Of a stretch of DNA of 64,000 nucleotides, positions 8,602 through 20,489 are shown piece by piece (the stretch's first letter is position 1; every line of letters starts with the position of its first letter). The DNA comes from Anas platyrhynchos (taxonomy: Eukaryota; Chordata; Aves; Anseriformes; Anatidae). The DNA lies in assembly GCF_047663525.1 (NCBI RefSeq), contig NC_092603.1, positions 5,795,001-5,859,000 on the forward strand. The letters run 5' to 3'. The notes under the pieces are model-generated. The model made no database searches, had not been told where the DNA came from, and was given only the letters and a program-made list of their open reading frames with translations. The position numbers and the translations under genes were made by a program.

Positions 8602-9670
8602 CAGCCACAGCGTACCTGCTGCAATGCCTCTCTCTTCCCAGCTCCAGTTCTTCAGCTGCTCACCAGCTCTAACTCAGAATCTTCGCTCACAGCGCCACGG
8701 CAAACTCTGCCCGGGCCACACAACACACTGCACAAGCTACGTTGCTTCAGACACACAAAAGCTGGAACGTTCCAGCCCAACAATTAGTCACGTCGCACAG
8801 GAAGGATGCCGCGTACTCCTAGAAACCAAACCTTCCAGTCCTGAGCAGCTCCCCACCTCCTCCTGCCACCCACTCTCAGCACACACGCTATGCGCCCCTC
8901 AAAAAACCAAAAAGTTAGAACATAGACAGAAAAAAAAAACGACTGAGCTCCATAAATGCCAAAAAGACATGCACACACAGCAGCCCCGGCAGGGGTAATC
9001 ACAGACTCACCCTTGGCAGATGAAAGAGGAGACTTTGATACAACCCTGCTCAGTCTCTTGGCAATGCTGCGTATCTATGCTGCCGAGCCACAGGTACCAT
9101 GCAATCAAGCTGCTTTTAGTCCTCAGGAGAGTTACACAGGTGGGTTTATACATTTAGAGATTGAAGTATAGGTCAAAACCAGAAGAGTGTCCCACCACCC
9201 CAAAAAACAGTGAGCCAGCGGCCTCTGCTAAATAGAGCTCTATTAAGTGAATTCCAAGCACTTAAAATCCAGAAATCCATAGACTTTGACCCACCTAAAG
9301 AACCCTGCAACTGACTGAAGGAAACACAAAGCACTTACCCCAAAGAGCAGCCCAGGCAGAAGGAGCTCTCTGGTGGCATGCCTGGGGCTCATATACCTTT
9401 TGCCCCCGCCCCCAGCACCCAAACCCAATCACCTGGGAAAGGGGAGGGGCAAAGCACAGGACATCAGAAAGAGGAGCAGCAGCTGTGCTTTATTTACTTA
9501 TTTTTATGGCTTAGCTCAACAGCACGCAGAGTGCAGGCAGGAGACCTGGGGTGTTTCTAGAAGCAAAAATCCCCTTTCGCTTTTGCTGCAGCTTTGAATA
9601 TTGAACTGACAATATCACCAAGCTAGTAACTGAAACTTTCTCAACTGGAATTAGTTTCAACAGGCTCATC
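8602..9670. other. Unclassified non-satellite segment, cassette 2
   Basis: Near-identical to 790-1862, 4 bp shorter because of a deletion in the A-rich tract near 8935. It holds the 16-bp palindrome (8761-8776), the minus-strand TATA-like (9395-9390), GC-box (9413-9403) and CCAAT (9429-9425) signals, and the same minus-strand splice-donor-like sites. I do not recognise its origin. Confidence 0.6.
9365..9452 (-). promoter_or_regulatory. Minus-strand promoter-like cluster, cassette 2
   Basis: The CCAAT, GC-box and TATA-like order and spacing are unchanged from the copy at 1557-1644. Activity is not shown. Confidence 0.38.
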
Positions 9671-10415
9671 CACAGAATCACAGAATTTCTAGGTTGGAAG
9701 AGACCTCAAGATTATCGAGTCCAACCTCTGACCTAACACTAACAGTCCCCACTAAACCATATCCCTAAGCTCTACATCTAAACGTCTTTTGAAGACTTCC
9801 AGGGATGGTGACTCCACCACTTCCCTGGGCAGCCCGTTCCAGTGCCTAACAACCCTTTCGGTAAAGAAATTCTTCCTAACGTCTAACCTAAAACTCCCCT
9901 GGCACAATTTTAGCCCATTCCCCCCCGTCCTGTCACCAGGCATGTGGGAGAACAGACCAACTCCCACCTCGCTACAGCCTCCTTTAAGGTATCTGTAGAG
10001 AGCAATAAGGTCACCCCTGAGCCTCGTCTTCTCCAGGCTGAACAAGCCCAGCTCTCTCAGCCGATCCTTGTAGGACTTGTTCTCCAGGCCCCTCACCAGC
10101 TTCGTCGCCCTTCTTTGGACCCGCTCAAGCACCTCGATGTCCTTCTTGTAGCGAGGGGCCCAAAACTGAACACAGTACTCGAGGTGCGGCCTCACCAGAG
10201 CCGAGTACAGGGGGACAATCACCTCCCTAGCCCTGCTGGTCACACTGTTTCTGATACAAGCCAGGATGCCGTTGGCCTTCTTGGCCACCTGAGCACACTG
10301 CTGGCTCATATTCAGCCGACTGTCCACCATCACTCCCAGGTCCTTCTCTGCCTGGCAGCTCTCCAACCACTCCTCTCTGTATGACCATCCCCAGCTGTCT
10401 GTATGTCCGTCCCCA
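9671..10415 (-). mobile_element. 5'-truncated CR1 LINE, cassette 2
   Basis: Same ends as the element at 1863-2607: two ATTCTGTG octamers at the 3' end and a 5' break into inverted satellite. It differs by a few substitutions, such as ACTCCCACC for ACCCCCACC near 9960. It is a copy made by segmental duplication, not an independent insertion. Confidence 0.95.
9752..10415 (-). pseudogene. CR1 ORF2 C-terminal fragment, cassette 2
   Basis: The open frame, motifs and TAG stop (9754-9752) match those of the cassette 1 copy. The visible amino-acid difference (R to G) lies in the first residues, next to the satellite junction. The catalytic palm is absent. Confidence 0.93.
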
Positions 10416-10592
10416 TCGGAACGCATTTCCTGGGGCCTGATTTTTCATTCGTCTCCGATGATGGCTAGGGCTACGTTTAGGTTTGCTCAGGAACAGCGAA
10501 CCCGGAGAGTCCAGTTGCATGTGGGGCTGCGTAAAGGCTCCCCAGGGGAGTTCACTTGTACCCAAAGCCTTCCCAGCCCCTTTCGCCCATCA
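10416..10592 (-). repeat. Inverted satellite fragment, cassette 2
   Basis: Reverse-complement satellite landmarks at the same place as at 2608-2784, with the same two junctions. Confidence 0.9.
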
Positions 10593-11633
10593 AAAACCAA
10601 CGCAAAGGCACCGAGAGGAAGGTTCTAGAAACTTTATTTTGTTCTGGGGGGGTCGGGGTCTGGTGAGGGGCAGGGGAGGGGCTCTGGGGGGGCTCTGAGG
10701 TTGGGGGGGTCCCGGCGGGGTCACGGGGCGGCGTCGGGGGGGCAGTCGATGAAGTCAGCCAGCATGGAGGCCGTGGGGTCGGGGGCCTGGGGGCACAGCG
10801 GGGTCAGCGCCTGACCCCCGACCCCTGACCCCACCCCATCCCACCCCCACCACCCCCTTCTCACCCCAAGTGCCCCAAAACCACCCCATCTTGCCCCAAA
10901 CCACCTCAATCACACCCAAAACTGTCCCAAACCCACTCGATCTTGCCCCAAACCACCCCAGTTCCACACAAACTGCCCCAAAACCCCCCAATCTTGCCCC
11001 AAACCCCCCCACACTCACCTCTCCCTTGCCCGGGGGGGGCGGGGGCTCTTCCTCCTCCTCCTCCTCCTCTCCCTGCAGCTGAGGGGGGTCCGGGGGGGGG
11101 TGCAGGGGGGGGGTTCGGGGCTGCCCCCGTCCCCCTTGGGCCCCTCGGGGGGGGGCGGCTCCGGAGGACAAGGGGGGGGCGCAGCTTCCAGGGCTGGGGG
11201 GGGACCCTCGTGGGGGGGCGGGGGGGGCTGGGGGCTACCCGGGGGGAGCTGCCCTTCCTCCCCCCCATCATCTCCTCCTCCTCCTCCTGATTCGCTGGGG
11301 GCTGCTGGCCCCCCCCCTCCTCCTCCTCCTCCTCGCAGGGGGGGGGCTGGCCTTCATCCACCTCCATCAGCAGGGCGCCCGTCTCTTCTTCCTCCTCCTC
11401 CTCCTCCTCCTCCTCCTCCGGCAGCGTCACCGCGGGGGGGGCCGTGGGGGGGGCGCCTTCCTCAGCCTTGCCGCCTTCCTCCTCCTCCTCTTCCTCCTCC
11501 TCGTCCTCCTCCTCCGAGAGGCCTTCCTCCTCCTCGAACTCCTCCTCCTCGAAGTCCTCCTCGCCCAGCTCTTCCTCCAGCTCGTCTTCCTCCTCCTCCT
11601 CCTCGAAGAACTCTTCCTCCTCTTAGGAACCCC
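10593..11633 (-). pseudogene. PELP1: 3' terminal fragment of PELP1, cassette 2 (broken)
   Basis: Terminal exon at 10786-10721 (ending SMLADFIDCPPDAAP, TGA), intron at 11018-10787 with GTGAGT donor, Glu-rich exon at 11633-11019, AATAAA at 10638-10633. From the in-frame TAA at the break (11625-11623) the acidic frame stays open through GGKAEEGAPPTAPPAVTLPE and ALLMEVDEGQPPPCEEEE. This is better preserved than in cassette 1 and lines up with the acidic tail of vertebrate PELP1. It is out of phase with the GKGE end of the exon, so an indel lies somewhere between about 11090 and 11270, a stretch full of long G runs. This may be real decay or a homopolymer sequencing error. All 5' exons are missing. 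Confidence 0.88.
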
Positions 11634-11662
11634 GAAGAACTCTTCCTCCTCTTAGGAACCCC
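11605..11662 (-). repeat. 29-bp direct duplication at the PELP1/telomere-like junction, cassette 2
   Basis: Same abutting 29-bp pair as at 3796-3853, with the TAA inside the unit. Confidence 0.85.
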
Positions 11663-11816
11663 GAACCCGAACCCTAACCCCCTAACCATAACCCTAAGCC
11701 CTAACCCTAACCCTAATGAACCCTAAGCCTAACCCTATCCCTAACCCTAACACTAACCTTAACCCTAACCCTAACCCTAATGAACCCTAAGCCTAACCCT
11801 ATCCCTAACCCTAACC
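11660..11816 (+). repeat. Telomere-like tract right of PELP1, cassette 2
   Basis: As 3851-3986 but about 20 bp longer. The CCCTAATGAACCCTAAGCC motif is repeated at 66-bp rather than 40-bp spacing because ACTAACCTTAACCC units have been added. Confidence 0.88.
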
Positions 11817-12312
11817 CCCTGGCAACCGCACCGCGCACACTTGGTTACCCCCTCATTTTGGTTCCCCCCCACACGGTGCACCCCGCAAATGCGTCCCCCC
11901 GGCAAGCGCACCCCGCCCACTTGGTTCCCCCCTCATTTTGGTTCCCCCGCCCCGGTTCGCACCGCAAATGCGTCCCCCCGGCAACCGCACCCGCACACTT
12001 GGTTCCCCCCTCATTTTGGTTCCCCCCCCTCCCCTTGGGGTCCCCCCAAGCCCCATGGACCCCCCCCCGGTGAGCCCCGCAAATGCGTCCCCCCGGAAAC
12101 TGCAGCCCGCACACTTGGTTCCCCGCTCATTTTGTCCCCACCCCCCTCACCTTGGGGTCCCCCCAAGCCCCATGGACCCCCCCCCGGTGAGCCCCGCAAA
12201 TGCTGCTGACCCGCTAAAATGTGTCCGGCGGCATTGCGCTTAAATGTGTCCAGGCAGTGCCGCGCTAAAATGTGTCCGGGCAGCGTTGCGCTTAAATGTG
12301 TCCGGGCGGTGC
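11817..12312 (+). repeat. C-rich minisatellite, cassette 2 (4 units plus longer tail)
   Basis: Same ~79-bp unit as in cassette 1 but one unit longer, with an added copy of the GCTAAAATGTGTCCGG / CTTAAATGTGTCCGGG tail. The total is about 170 bp longer than 3987-4312. Confidence 0.8.
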
Positions 12313-12680
12313 CGAACCCGAACCCTAACCCGAACCAGCACCCGAACCCGAACCCGGACCCTAACCCGATCCCTGACCCTAACCGTAACTCGAACCCGAA
12401 CCCTAAACCTAACCCGAAACCGAACCCTAACAGTAACCCAAACACGAACCTGAACACGAACCCGAAACCAAACACAAACCCGAACCCGAACACAAACCCA
12501 AACGCGAACCCTAAGCTGAACCCGAACCCTAAGCCGAACCCTAACCGAAACCCTAACTCGAACCCAAACCCGAAACCTAACCCGAACCCTAACCCTAACG
12601 CTAACGCTAACGCTAAACCTAAACCCTAAACACTAACCCCAACAACACTCACCCTCACCCTCAACCTCACCCTCACCCTA
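12313..12680 (+). repeat. Long degenerate telomere-like tract, cassette 2
   Basis: CCCTAA/CCCGAA variants as in 4313-4680, with internal rearrangement of the AACACAAACCCAAACG part. Confidence 0.9.
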
Positions 12681-15600
12681 ATGCACCTTGACAATCCGTG
12701 TACGCTACTTCACATTAAGATTAAATATAGGCCTAGCCGGCATGAGAGAAGACTAAAAAAACGGGCCCCAGAAAACGCGTTGCGAGCCCCTTTCGCCCAT
12801 CCAAAAGTGCTGCCAAAGGAAGGCTTTGGGTAAAAGAGAACTCCCCAGGGGAGCCTTTACGCAGTCCCACATGCAACTGGACCCTCTGGGTTCACTGTTT
12901 CCGAGCATCCCTAAACATAACCCTAGCCGTCATCGGAGATGAGTAAAAAATCAGGCCCCAGGAAATGCGTTCTGAGCCCCTTTGGACCATCCAAAAGTGC
13001 CCCCAAAGGAAGGCTTTGGGTACAAGAGAACTCCCCAGGGGAGCTTTACGCAGCCCCACATCCAACTGCACCCTCCAGTTTCGCTGTTCCTGAGCATCCC
13101 TAAACATAACCCTAGCCGGCATCGAAGACGAATGAAAAAACAGGCCCCAGGAAATGCGTTGCGAGCCCTTTTCGCCCATCCAAAAGTGCCCCCAAAGGAA
13201 GGCTTTGGGTACAAGAGAACTCCCCAGGGGAGCCTTTATGCAGCCCCACATGCAACTGCACCCTCCGGGTTCGCTGTTCCTGAACAAACGTAAACGTAGC
13301 CCTAGCCATCATCGGAGACGAGTGAAAAATCAGGCCCCAGGAAATGCGTTGCGAGCCCCTTTGGACCATCCAAAAGTGCCCCCAAAGGAAGGCTTTGGGT
13401 AAAAGTGATCTCCCCAGAAGAGCCTTTACGCAGCCCCACATGCAACTGGACTCTCCGGGTTCGCTGTTCCTGAGCAAACCTAAACCTAGCCCTAGCCGTC
13501 ATCGGAGACGACTGAAAAATCAAGCCCCAGGAAATGCGTTCCGTGCCCTTTTCGCCCATCCAAAAGTGCCCCCTAAGGAAGGCTTTGGGTACAAGAGAAC
13601 TCCCCAGGGGAGCCTTTACGCAGCCCCACATGCAACTGGACCCTCCGAGTTCGCTGTTTCCAAGCAACCCTAAATATATCCCTAGCCGGCATGGGAGAAG
13701 ACTGAAAAATCAGGCCCCAGGAAATGCATTCCCAGCCCTTTTCGCCAATCCAAAAGTGCCCCTATAGGAAGGCTTTGGGTACAAGTGAACTCCCCAGGGG
13801 AGCCTTTACGCAGCCCCATATGGAACTGGACCCTCCGGGTTCGCTGTTTCCGAGCATCCCTAAACATAGCCCTAGCCGGCATCAGAGACGACTGAAAAAT
13901 CAGGCCCCAGGAAATGCGTTGCAAGCCCCTTTGGACCATCCAAAAGTGTCACCAAAGGAAGGCTTTGGGTACAAGTGAACTCCCCAGGGGAGCCTTTACG
14001 CAGCCCCACATGCAACTGGACCCTCCGGGTTCGCTGGTTCCGAGCATCCCTAAACATAGCCCTAGGCGGCATCGAAGAAGAGTTAAAAATCAGGCCCCAG
14101 GAAATGCATTGCGAGCCCATTTCGCCCATCCAAAAGTGCCCCCAAAGGAAGGCTTTGGGTACAAGTGAACTCCCCAGGGGAGACTTTACGCAGCCCCACA
14201 TGCAACTGGACCCTCCGGGTTCGCTGTTCCGAGCATCCCTAAATATAACCCTAGCCGGCATCGATGACGACTGAAAAATCAGGCCCCAGAAAACGCGTTG
14301 CAAGCCACTTTGGACCATCCAAAAGTGTCACCAAAGGAAGGCTTTGGGTACAAGTAAACTCCCCACGGGAGCCTTTACGCAGCCCCACATGCAACTGGAC
14401 CTCCGGGTTCGCTGTTTCCGAGCAACCCTAAACATAGCCCTAGCCGGCATCGAAGACGACTGAAAAATCAGGCCCCAGGAAATGCGTTGTGAGCCCTTTT
14501 CGCCCATCCAAAAGTGCCCCCAAAGGAAGGCTTTGGATACAAGTGAACTCCCCAGGGGAGCCTTTACGCAGCCCCACATGCACCTGGACCTCCGGGTTCG
14601 CTGTTTCCGAGCATCCCTAAATATAGCCCTAGCCGGTATCGATGACGAGTGAAAAATCAGGCCCCAGGAAATGTGTTGCGAGCCCATTTGGACCATCCAA
14701 AAGTGCCCCCAAAGGAAGGCTTTGGATACAAGTGAACTCCCCAGGGGAGCCTTTACGCAGCCCCACATGCAACTGGACCCTTCGGGTTCGATTTTTCCGA
14801 GCAACCCTAAATATATCCCTAACCGGCATTGATGACGACTGAAATATCAGGCCCAGCGAAACGCGTTGCAAGCCCCTTTGGACCATCCAAACGTGTCACG
14901 AAAGGAAGGCTTTGGGTACAAGTGAACTCCCCAGGGGAGCCTTTACGCAGCCCCCCATGCAACTGGACCCTCCGGGTTCGCTGTTTCCGAGCATCCCTAA
15001 ACATAGCCCTAGCCAGCATCGAAGACACCTGAAAAATCAGGCCCAGCGAAACGCGTTGCAAGCCCCTTTGGACCATCCAAACGTGTCACCAAAGGAAGGC
15101 TTTGGGTACAAGTGAACTCCCCAGGGGAGCCTTTACGCAGCCCCACATGCAACTGGACCCTCCGGGTTCACTCTTTCCGAGCAACCCTAAATATATCCCT
15201 AGCCGTCATGGGAGAAGACTGAAAAACCGGGCTCCAGAAAAGCGTTGCAAGCCCCTTTGGACCATCCAAAAGTGTCACCAAAGGAAGGCTTTGGGTACAA
15301 GTGAACTCCCCAGGGGAGCCTTTACGCAGCCCCACATGCAACTGCACCCTCCGGGTTCGCTGGTTCCGAGCATCCCTAAACATAGCCCTAGCCGTCATCG
15401 GAGACGAGTGAAAAATCAGGCCCCATGAAATGCGTTGCGAGCCCTTTTCGCCCATCCAAAAGTGTCACCAAAGGAAGGCTTTGGGTACAAGTGAACTCCC
15501 CAGGGGAGCCTTTACGCAGCCCCACATGCAACTGGACCCTCCGGGTTCGCTGTTTCCGAGCATCCCTAAACATAGCCCTAGCCGGCATTGGAGACGACTG

Positions 15601-16347
15601 AAAAAACGGGCCCCAGAAAACGCGTTGAAAGCCCCTTTGGACCATCCCAAAGTGTCACCAAAGGAAGGCTTTGGGTACAAGAGAACTCCCCAGGGGAGCC
15701 TTTACGCAGCCCCACATGCAACTGGACCCTCCGGGTTCGCTGTTCCTGAGCAACCCTGAATATATCCCTAGCCGGCATCGGAGACGACTGAAAAAACGGG
15801 CCCCAGAAAACGCGTTGAAAGCCCCTTTGGACCATCCAAAAGTGTCACCAAAGGAAGGCTTTGGGTACAAGTGAACTCCCCAGGGGAGCCTTTACGCAGC
15901 CCCACATGCAACTGGACCCTCCGGGTTCGTTGTTCCTGAGCAAACCTAAACGTAGCCCTAGCCGTCATCGAAGACGAATGAAAAATCGGGCCCCAGGAAA
16001 TGTGTTCCAAGCCCTTTTCGCCCATCCAAAAGTGTCACCAAAGGAAGGCTTTGGATACAAGTGATCTCCCCAGGGGAGCCTTTATGCAGCCCCACATGCA
16101 ACTGGACCCTCCGGGTTCGCTGTTTCCGAGCATCCCTAAACATAGCCCTAGCCGGCATCGAAGACGACTGAAAAATCAGGCCCCAGAAAAAGCGTTGCGA
16201 GTCCCTTTGGACCATCCAAAAGTGTCACCAAAGGAAGGCTTTGGGTACAAGTGAACTCCCCAGGGGAGCCTTTACGCAGCCCCACATGACACTGGACCCT
16301 CCGGGTTCGCTGTTCCTGAGCAAGCCGAAACATCGCCCATGGGAGAC
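12681..16347 (+). repeat. 190-bp satellite block between cassettes 2 and 3 (about 19.3 monomers)
   Basis: One monomer shorter than the block at 4681-8538: only one diverged edge monomer (starting 12681) instead of two. Right of 13022 it follows 5212-8538 almost exactly, apart from a 1-bp loss near 15241. Confidence 0.95.
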
Positions 16348-16410
16348 CGAACCCTAACCCTAACCCGAACCCAAAGCCTAACCCGAACCCTGGATCTAAC
16401 CCTAACCTCA
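16348..16410 (+). repeat. Short degenerate telomere-like tract, cassette 3
   Basis: Identical layout to 727-789 and 8539-8601. Confidence 0.85.
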
Positions 16411-17479
16411 CAGCCACAGCGTACCTGCTGCAATGCCTCTCTCTTCCCAGCTCCAGTTCTTCAGCTGCTCACCAGCTCTAACTCAGAATCTTCGCTCACA
16501 GCGCCACGGCAAACTCTGCCCGGGCCACACAACACACTGCACAAGCTACGTTGCTTAAGACACACAAAAGCTGGAACGTTCCAGCCCAACAATTAGTCAC
16601 GTCGCACAGGAAGGATGCCGCGTACTCCTAGAAACCAAACCTTCCAGTCCTGAGCAGCTCCCCACCTCCTCCTGCCACCCACTCTCAGCACACACGCTAT
16701 GCGCCCCTCAAAAAACCAAAAAGTTAGAACATAGACAGAAAAAAAAAACGACTGAGCTCCATAAATGCCAAAAAGACATGCACACACAGCAGCCCCGGCA
16801 GGGGTAATCACAGACTCACCCTTGGCAGATGAAAGAGGAGACTTTGATACAACCCTGCTCAGTCTCTTGGCAATGCTGCGTATCTATGCTGCCGAGCCAC
16901 AGGTACCATGCAATCAAGCTGCTTTTAGTCCTCAGGAGAGTTACACAGGTGGGTTTATACATTTAGAGATTGAAGTATAGGTCAAAACCAGAAGAGTGTC
17001 CCACCACCCCAAAAAACAGTGAGCCAGCGGCCTCTGCTAAATAGAGCTCTATTAAGTGAATTCCAAGCACTTAAAATCCAGAAATCCATAGACTTTGACC
17101 CACCTAAAGAACCCTGCAACTGACTGAAGGAAACACAAAGCACTTACCCCAAAGAGCAGCCCAGGCAGAAGGAGCTCTCTGGTGGCATGCCTGGGGCTCA
17201 TATACCTTTTGCCCCCGCCCCCAGCACCCAAACCCAATCACCTGGGAAAGGGGAGGGGCAAAGCACAGGACATCAGAAAGAGGAGCAGCAGCTGTGCTTT
17301 ATTTACTTATTTTTATGGCTTAGCTCAACAGCACGCAGAGTGCAGGCAGGAGACCTGGGGTGTTTCTAGAAGCAAAAATCCCCTTTCGCTTTTGCTGCAG
17401 CTTTGAATATTGAACTGACAATATCACCAAGCTAGTAACTGAAACTTTCTCAACTGGAATTAGTTTCAACAGGCTCATC
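16411..17479. other. Unclassified non-satellite segment, cassette 3
   Basis: Nearly identical to 8602-9670; one visible change is TTGCTTAAGAC for TTGCTTCAGAC near 16556. Contains the palindrome at 16570-16585 and the minus-strand TATA-like, GC and CCAAT signals at 17204-17199, 17222-17212 and 17238-17234. Confidence 0.6.
17174..17261 (-). promoter_or_regulatory. Minus-strand promoter-like cluster, cassette 3
   Basis: Same motif order as the copies at 1557-1644 and 9365-9452. Confidence 0.38.
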
Positions 17480-18224
17480 CACAGAATCACAGAATTTCTA
17501 GGTTGGAAGAGACCTCAAGATTATCGAGTCCAACCTCTGACCTAACACTAACAGTCCCCACTAAACCATATCCCTAAGCTCTACATCTAAACGTCTTTTG
17601 AAGACTTCCAGGGATGGTGACTCCACCACTTCCCTGGGCAGCCCGTTCCAGTGCCTAACAACCCTTTCGGTAAAGAAATTCTTCCTAACGTCTAACCTAA
17701 AACTCCCCTGGCACAATTTTAGCCCATTCCCCCCCGTCCTGTCACCAGGCATGTGGGAGAACAGACCAACTCCCACCTCGCTACAGCCTCCTTTAAGGTA
17801 TCTGTAGAGAGCAATAAGGTCACCCCTGAGCCTCGTCTTCTCCAGGCTGAACAAGCCCAGCTCTCTCAGCCGATCCTTGTAGGACTTGTTCTCCAGGCCC
17901 CTCACCAGCTTCGTCGCCCTTCTTTGGACCCGCTCAAGCACCTCGATGTCCTTCTTGTAGCGAGGGGCCCAAAACTGAACACAGTACTCGAGGTGCGGCC
18001 TCACCAGAGCCGAGTACAGGGGGACAATCACCTCCCTAGCCCTGCTGGTCACACTGTTTCTGATACAAGCCAGGATGCCGTTGGCCTTCTTGGCCACCTG
18101 AGCACACTGCTGGCTCATATTCAGCCGACTGTCCACCATCACTCCCAGGTCCTTCTCTGCCTGGCAGCTCTCCAACCACTCCTCTCTGTATGACCATCCC
18201 CAGCTGTCTGTATGTCCGTCCCCA
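17480..18224 (-). mobile_element. 5'-truncated CR1 LINE, cassette 3
   Basis: The third segmental copy, with the same 3' octamers and 5' break. It shares the cassette 2 substitutions, consistent with copy 3 deriving from copy 2 or the reverse. Confidence 0.95.
17561..18224 (-). pseudogene. CR1 ORF2 C-terminal fragment, cassette 3
   Basis: Same open reading frame as the copy at 9752-10415, ending at a TAG (17563-17561). No catalytic palm. Confidence 0.93.
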
Positions 18225-18401
18225 TCGGAACGCATTTCCTGGGGCCTGATTTTTCATTCGTCTCCGATGATGGCTAGGGCTACGTTTAGGTTTGCTCAGG
18301 AACAGCGAACCCGGAGAGTCCAGTTGCATGTGGGGCTGCGTAAAGGCTCCCCAGGGGAGTTCACTTGTACCCAAAGCCTTCCCAGCCCCTTTCGCCCATC
18401 A
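18225..18401 (-). repeat. Inverted satellite fragment, cassette 3
   Basis: Same inverted monomer piece and junctions as in cassettes 1 and 2. Confidence 0.9.
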
Positions 18402-19442
18402 AAAACCAACGCAAAGGCACCGAGAGGAAGGTTCTAGAAACTTTATTTTGTTCTGGGGGGGTCGGGGTCTGGTGAGGGGCAGGGGAGGGGCTCTGGGGGG
18501 GCTCTGAGGTTGGGGGGGTCCCGGCGGGGTCACGGGGCGGCGTCGGGGGGGCAGTCGATGAAGTCAGCCAGCATGGAGGCCGTGGGGTCGGGGGCCTGGG
18601 GGCACAGCGGGGTCAGCGCCTGACCCCCGACCCCTGACCCCACCCCATCCCACCCCCACCACCCCCTTCTCACCCCAAGTGCCCCAAAACCACCCCATCT
18701 TGCCCCAAACCACCTCAATCACACCCAAAACTGTCCCAAACCCACTCGATCTTGCCCCAAACCACCCCAGTTCCACACAAACTGCCCCAAAACCCCCCAA
18801 TCTTGCCCCAAACCCCCCCACACTCACCTCTCCCTTGCCCGGGGGGGGCGGGGGCTCTTCCTCCTCCTCCTCCTCCTCTCCCTGCAGCTGAGGGGGGTCC
18901 GGGGGGGGGTGCAGGGGGGGGGTTCGGGGCTGCCCCCGTCCCCCTTGGGCCCCTCGGGGGGGGGCGGCTCCGGAGGACAAGGGGGGGGCGCAGCTTCCAG
19001 GGCTGGGGGGGGACCCTCGTGGGGGGGCGGGGGGGGCTGGGGGCTACCCGGGGGGAGCTGCCCTTCCTCCCCCCCATCATCTCCTCCTCCTCCTCCTGAT
19101 TCGCTGGGGGCTGCTGGCCCCCCCCCTCCTCCTCCTCCTCCTCGCAGGGGGGGGGCTGGCCTTCATCCACCTCCATCAGCAGGGCGCCCGTCTCTTCTTC
19201 CTCCTCCTCCTCCTCCTCCTCCTCCTCCGGCAGCGTCACCGCGGGGGGGGCCGTGGGGGGGGCGCCTTCCTCAGCCTTGCCGCCTTCCTCCTCCTCCTCT
19301 TCCTCCTCCTCGTCCTCCTCCTCCGAGAGGCCTTCCTCCTCCTCGAACTCCTCCTCCTCGAAGTCCTCCTCGCCCAGCTCTTCCTCCAGCTCGTCTTCCT
19401 CCTCCTCCTCCTCGAAGAACTCTTCCTCCTCTTAGGAACCCC
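18402..19442 (-). pseudogene. PELP1: 3' terminal fragment of PELP1, cassette 3 (broken)
   Basis: Terminal exon 18595-18530, intron 18827-18596, Glu-rich exon 19442-18828, AATAAA at 18447-18442, in-frame TAA at the break at 19434-19432. It appears to match cassette 2, including the same out-of-phase join between the acidic frame and the GKGE exon end. That both copies share the lesion shows it predates the 7.8-kb duplication, or that both carry the same assembly error. Confidence 0.88.
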
Positions 19443-19471
19443 GAAGAACTCTTCCTCCTCTTAGGAACCCC
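19414..19471 (-). repeat. 29-bp direct duplication at the PELP1/telomere-like junction, cassette 3
   Basis: Same pair as at 3796-3853 and 11605-11662. Confidence 0.85.
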
Positions 19472-19625
19472 GAACCCGAACCCTAACCCCCTAACCATAA
19501 CCCTAAGCCCTAACCCTAACCCTAATGAACCCTAAGCCTAACCCTATCCCTAACCCTAACACTAACCTTAACCCTAACCCTAACCCTAATGAACCCTAAG
19601 CCTAACCCTATCCCTAACCCTAACC
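19469..19625 (+). repeat. Telomere-like tract right of PELP1, cassette 3
   Basis: The same expanded version as in cassette 2. Confidence 0.88.
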
Positions 19626-20121
19626 CCCTGGCAACCGCACCGCGCACACTTGGTTACCCCCTCATTTTGGTTCCCCCCCACACGGTGCACCCCGCAAATG
19701 CGTCCCCCCGGCAAGCGCACCCCGCCCACTTGGTTCCCCCCTCATTTTGGTTCCCCCGCCCCGGTTCGCACCGCAAATGCGTCCCCCCGGCAACCGCACC
19801 CGCACACTTGGTTCCCCCCTCATTTTGGTTCCCCCCCCTCCCCTTGGGGTCCCCCCAAGCCCCATGGACCCCCCCCCGGTGAGCCCCGCAAATGCGTCCC
19901 CCCGGAAACTGCAGCCCGCACACTTGGTTCCCCGCTCATTTTGTCCCCACCCCCCTCACCTTGGGGTCCCCCCAAGCCCCATGGACCCCCCCCCGGTGAG
20001 CCCCGCAAATGCTGCTGACCCGCTAAAATGTGTCCGGCGGCATTGCGCTTAAATGTGTCCAGGCAGTGCCGCGCTAAAATGTGTCCGGGCAGCGTTGCGC
20101 TTAAATGTGTCCGGGCGGTGC
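19626..20121 (+). repeat. C-rich minisatellite, cassette 3 (4 units plus tail)
   Basis: The same four-unit form as at 11817-12312. Confidence 0.8.
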
Positions 20122-20489
20122 CGAACCCGAACCCTAACCCGAACCAGCACCCGAACCCGAACCCGGACCCTAACCCGATCCCTGACCCTAACCGTAACTC
20201 GAACCCGAACCCTAAACCTAACCCGAAACCGAACCCTAACAGTAACCCAAACACGAACCTGAACACGAACCCGAAACCAAACACAAACCCGAACCCGAAC
20301 ACAAACCCAAACGCGAACCCTAAGCTGAACCCGAACCCTAAGCCGAACCCTAACCGAAACCCTAACTCGAACCCAAACCCGAAACCTAACCCGAACCCTA
20401 ACCCTAACGCTAACGCTAACGCTAAACCTAAACCCTAAACACTAACCCCAACAACACTCACCCTCACCCTCAACCTCACCCTCACCCTA
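20122..20489 (+). repeat. Long degenerate telomere-like tract, cassette 3
   Basis: Copy of 12313-12680. This is the last telomere-like tract in the window. Confidence 0.9.

Larger units (their letters stand above)
5212..13021 (+). repeat. Macro-repeat unit, 7810 bp (satellite plus cassette 2)
   Basis: This matches 13022-20830 almost base for base, offset 7809-7810. Isolated differences include CCACGGGAG at about 6553 against CCAGGGGAG in the next copy, and a 1-bp deletion near 15241. Left of 5212 and right of 20830 the correspondence breaks inside a satellite monomer, which fixes the duplication junction at about 13021/13022. Confidence 0.85.
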
